Source: an uncultured Flavobacteriaceae bacterium
GTDB lineage: Bacteria > Bacteroidota > Bacteroidia > Flavobacteriales > Flavobacteriaceae
Direction of reading: 5' to 3'
Length of the DNA stretch: 64,000 nucleotides
Assembly (NCBI GenBank): GCA_947494825.1
Contig: CANLWN010000004.1
Location: 310,001-374,000, forward strand
The notes under the pieces: generated by a model
What the model saw: only the letters and a program-made list of their open reading frames with translations
Database searches by the model: none
What the model was told of the DNA's origin: nothing
Made by a program: the position numbers and the translations under genes
Part shown: positions 62,137 to 64,000 of the stretch, piece by piece
How positions within the stretch are numbered: the first letter of the stretch is position 1
Layout of the letters: every line of letters begins with the position of its first letter

Positions 62137-63249
62137 ATGGAGCGAGAAAATTGGTACGCACTGGACAAGCCGGAGGAGGTAATCTCTCCCACCCTTCTCG
62201 TATATCCAGAAAGGATTGAAAAGAATATCCAAAGAATGATTGGAATTTCGGGCGGGGTCCAGTTTTTACGGCCGCACGTAAAGACCCATAAAATGGCCGA
62301 AATCATTAAGATGCAGTTGAAGCACGGCATCTATAAATTTAAATGCGCCACAATCGCGGAGGCGGAACTTTTGGCGCAATCGGGCGCTACCGACATACTG
62401 TTGGCGGTACAACCAACCGGAGCGAACATCCCAAGGCTCTTTGCACTAATGGAAACCTACAGGCAGGCAAAATTTTCCGCCATAGTAGACAGTGGGCAAA
62501 TTATTGATCAAATAGCGGCTATGGCAAAACAAAAGGAACAAGAGGTTTCGCTATGGCTCGATATCAACAATGGAATGAACAGGACGGGTATTGTCCCGGG
62601 CGATAAAGCCTTTGAATTGTACAGGGCATTGGTAGATTCCCCTCAGCTGGTAGCGGCCGGACTGCACGTTTATGATGGGCATATCAGGGATCCCGACTTT
62701 AGCTTGCGGAAAGAAAAATGTGATACGGCCTTCCAAGAGGTGATACAGCTAAAGGAAAGATTACAAAAAGCAGGAATGCCGGTAGAGCATATGGTGGCCG
62801 GAGGATCGCCCTCCTTTGAAATCCACGCAGCAAGAAAGAACGTGGAAACGAGCCCGGGAACAACCCTATTATGGGATCGTGGCTATGGTGGACTTTTTCC
62901 AGAAATGCAATTCCTGCCGGCGGCGGTCTTGATGACCAGGGTAATCAGCAAGCCAAGGGCCGATTACCTATGTTTTGACCTGGGGCATAAATCGGTCGCT
63001 TCCGAAATGCCGCTTCCAAGGGTGGAATTTTTGAACGCGGGACAGTATACCCAAATGGGTCAGAGCGAGGAGCATCTGGTTGTGGAAAGCCCCGAAGCGG
63101 ACACCTATGCCCCGGGAGATATTGCTTATGTGGTGCCCAAGCATATTTGTCCCACCGTGGCCAAATACGATAGTGTGCTGACGGTTAAAGAGGGCCAAAT
63201 CACCGGGCGTTGGAAAGTTGCGGCCCGCGATCATAAGATGCTTACCTAA
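62137..63249 (+). CDS. Zinc/PLP fold-III enzyme: D-serine dehydratase or D-threonine aldolase family
   Basis: A 370-residue alanine-racemase-fold enzyme. The PLP lysine is K49 in LRPHVKTHK. HVYDGHIRD and AGGSPSFEIH are usual in the family. The C-terminal metal site is H336-I-C338 (PKHICPT). In characterised relatives His-x-Cys is found in zinc D-serine dehydratase and His-x-Asp in D-threonine aldolase, so dehydratase activity (D-serine to pyruvate and ammonia) is my preference. The RidA gene just upstream supports this, as dehydration releases 2-aminoacrylate. The following gene is an M19 dipeptidase. Confidence 0.85.
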   Translation: MERENWYALDKPEEVISPTLLVYPERIEKNIQRMIGISGGVQFLRPHVKTHKMAEIIKMQLKHGIYKFKCATIAEAELLAQSGATDILLAVQPTGANIPRLFALMETYRQAKFSAIVDSGQIIDQIAAMAKQKEQEVSLWLDINNGMNRTGIVPGDKAFELYRALVDSPQLVAAGLHVYDGHIRDPDFSLRKEKCDTAFQEVIQLKERLQKAGMPVEHMVAGGSPSFEIHAARKNVETSPGTTLLWDRGYGGLFPEMQFLPAAVLMTRVISKPRADYLCFDLGHKSVASEMPLPRVEFLNAGQYTQMGQSEEHLVVESPEADTYAPGDIAYVVPKHICPTVAKYDSVLTVKEGQITGRWKVAARDHKMLT

Positions 63250-63268
63250 TCCTAAATTTGTAAATCAC

Positions 63269-64000
63269 ATGTTTATACTCGATGCGCATCTAGACCTCGC
63301 CATGAACGCCATGGAATGGAACCGGGATCTCACCTGGACGGTGGATGAGATCCGTGAAAGTGAGCGGGGAATGACCGATAGACCGGATCGAGGAAAGAAT
63401 ACTGTTTCCTTACAGGCCATGAGAGAGGGCAATATAGGACTTTGTGTAGCCACACAGATTGCACGTTATGTGAAACCCGAAAGCCAACTTCCGGGGTGGA
63501 ATTCGCCTCAACAGGCTTGGGCCCAGACCCAAGGACAGCTGGCATGGTACAGGACCATGGAGGATTTGGGGGAGATGGTCCAGATAACCGGCCTTCAGGG
63601 ATTGAAGAAGCATATAAAACTATGGGAGGGCACATCCCCTGATAAGCCCATAGGCTATATTTTGAGCTTGGAGGGAGCCGATTCCATTGTGAGCATGGCG
63701 CATTTGGAAAAATCCTTTGAATCTGGGCTTAGGGCCATTGGCCCCGCCCATTACGGTCCAGGCACCTATGCCCATGGTACGGACTCGGTCGGGGGTATTG
63801 GCAGCAAAGGAAAGGAACTCCTCAAAAAAATAGAGGAATTGAACTTAATTTTGGACGCTACCCATCTGTGCGACATGAGTTTTTGGGAAACCATGAAGAT
63901 CTACAACGGCCCGGTATGGGCCAGTCATAACAACTGCAGAAAATTGGTTGATCATAATCGGCAATTTTCCGATGAGCAGATCAAGGAGCTAATTTCCAGA
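63269..64000 (+). CDS. M19 (renal dipeptidase-like) membrane dipeptidase, 3' end outside window
   Basis: The frame starts with ATG at 63269 and stays open for 244 codons to the window's end. Family marks are DAHLDLAMNAMEW (zinc H7 and D9), SLEGADSI with the bridging glutamate, DATHLCD and ASHNNCR (further histidines). Such enzymes cleave dipeptides, often with a C-terminal D-residue. A start 19 bp after the PLP enzyme gene places it in the same operon, and together they could release and break down D-amino acids, possibly from cell-wall peptides. Confidence 0.9.
   Translation, partial: MFILDAHLDLAMNAMEWNRDLTWTVDEIRESERGMTDRPDRGKNTVSLQAMREGNIGLCVATQIARYVKPESQLPGWNSPQQAWAQTQGQLAWYRTMEDLGEMVQITGLQGLKKHIKLWEGTSPDKPIGYILSLEGADSIVSMAHLEKSFESGLRAIGPAHYGPGTYAHGTDSVGGIGSKGKELLKKIEELNLILDATHLCDMSFWETMKIYNGPVWASHNNCRKLVDHNRQFSDEQIKELISR

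Overview
The window is chromosomal DNA from a flavobacterium (phylum Bacteroidota, probably a marine Flavobacteriaceae). The grounds are a GLPGLI-family protein, several promoters of the Bacteroidota type (TAnnTTTG at -7), an rnpA-ctpA gene pair, many SPII lipoproteins and DUF1080/DUF5916 proteins. Most genes are housekeeping or envelope functions. I see no prophage, insertion sequence, CRISPR array or complete restriction system.

Layout. 1-1650: the end of rpiB, a CDF zinc exporter and an ElaA-type acetyltransferase in one operon. 1640-6272 (minus): an orphan cytosine-C5 DNA methyltransferase, a secreted esterase and a PQQ dehydrogenase with an internal cytochrome c domain. 6346-10896 (minus): a four-gene cassette (polytopic membrane protein, WecE-type aminotransferase, hexapeptide acyltransferase, ArnC/GtrB-like glycosyltransferase) that looks able to make an N-acylated 4-amino-6-deoxy sugar and move it across the inner membrane. 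11143-13141: ctpA-like protease and rnpA. 13279-16338: a GCS2 amide ligase fused to CBS domains, followed by an M14 desuccinylase-like hydrolase. 16373-20912: M1 and S8 proteases and a metallo-beta-lactamase hydrolase. 20997-26047: SulP transporter, universal stress protein and, divergently, a Na+/H+ antiporter. 26173-32077: lepA, dusB, an FtsX-type permease, rbfA, methylmalonyl-CoA epimerase and two lipoproteins. 32190-32533: a tRNA(CAU) gene beside a broken copy that carries a 58-bp double-hairpin insert. 32687-39399: envelope proteins, a PAF-acetylhydrolase-like enzyme and a membrane AraC regulator.

39551-47727 is the part I find most interesting. It holds class III (anaerobic) ribonucleotide reductase nrdGD, an unrecognised 597-residue cysteine-rich protein with FMN TIM-barrel-like motifs, a divergent Rrf2 regulator with three Fe-S-type cysteines, nadA, nadB and a thioredoxin-like protein. 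Near-identical 16-bp inverted repeats lie just upstream of the unknown gene and of rrf2/nadA, and a looser version lies in front of nrdG. This suggests one small regulon that responds to oxygen, nitric oxide or Fe-S status.

47741-53601: DinB, YceI, an OB-fold protein, an ECF sigma/anti-sigma pair, NIPSNAP, SDR and Gfo/Idh oxidoreductases. 53674-60164: a membrane-spanning LamG/winged-helix regulator, a 1.28-kb repeat-rich island with 22-bp tandem repeats, a DUF1080 (3-keto-disaccharide hydrolase-like) protein and a DUF5916 outer-membrane protein. 60336-64000: a GntP permease, RidA, a zinc/PLP D-amino-acid enzyme and a truncated-by-window M19 dipeptidase, probably a D-amino acid or dipeptide catabolic operon.
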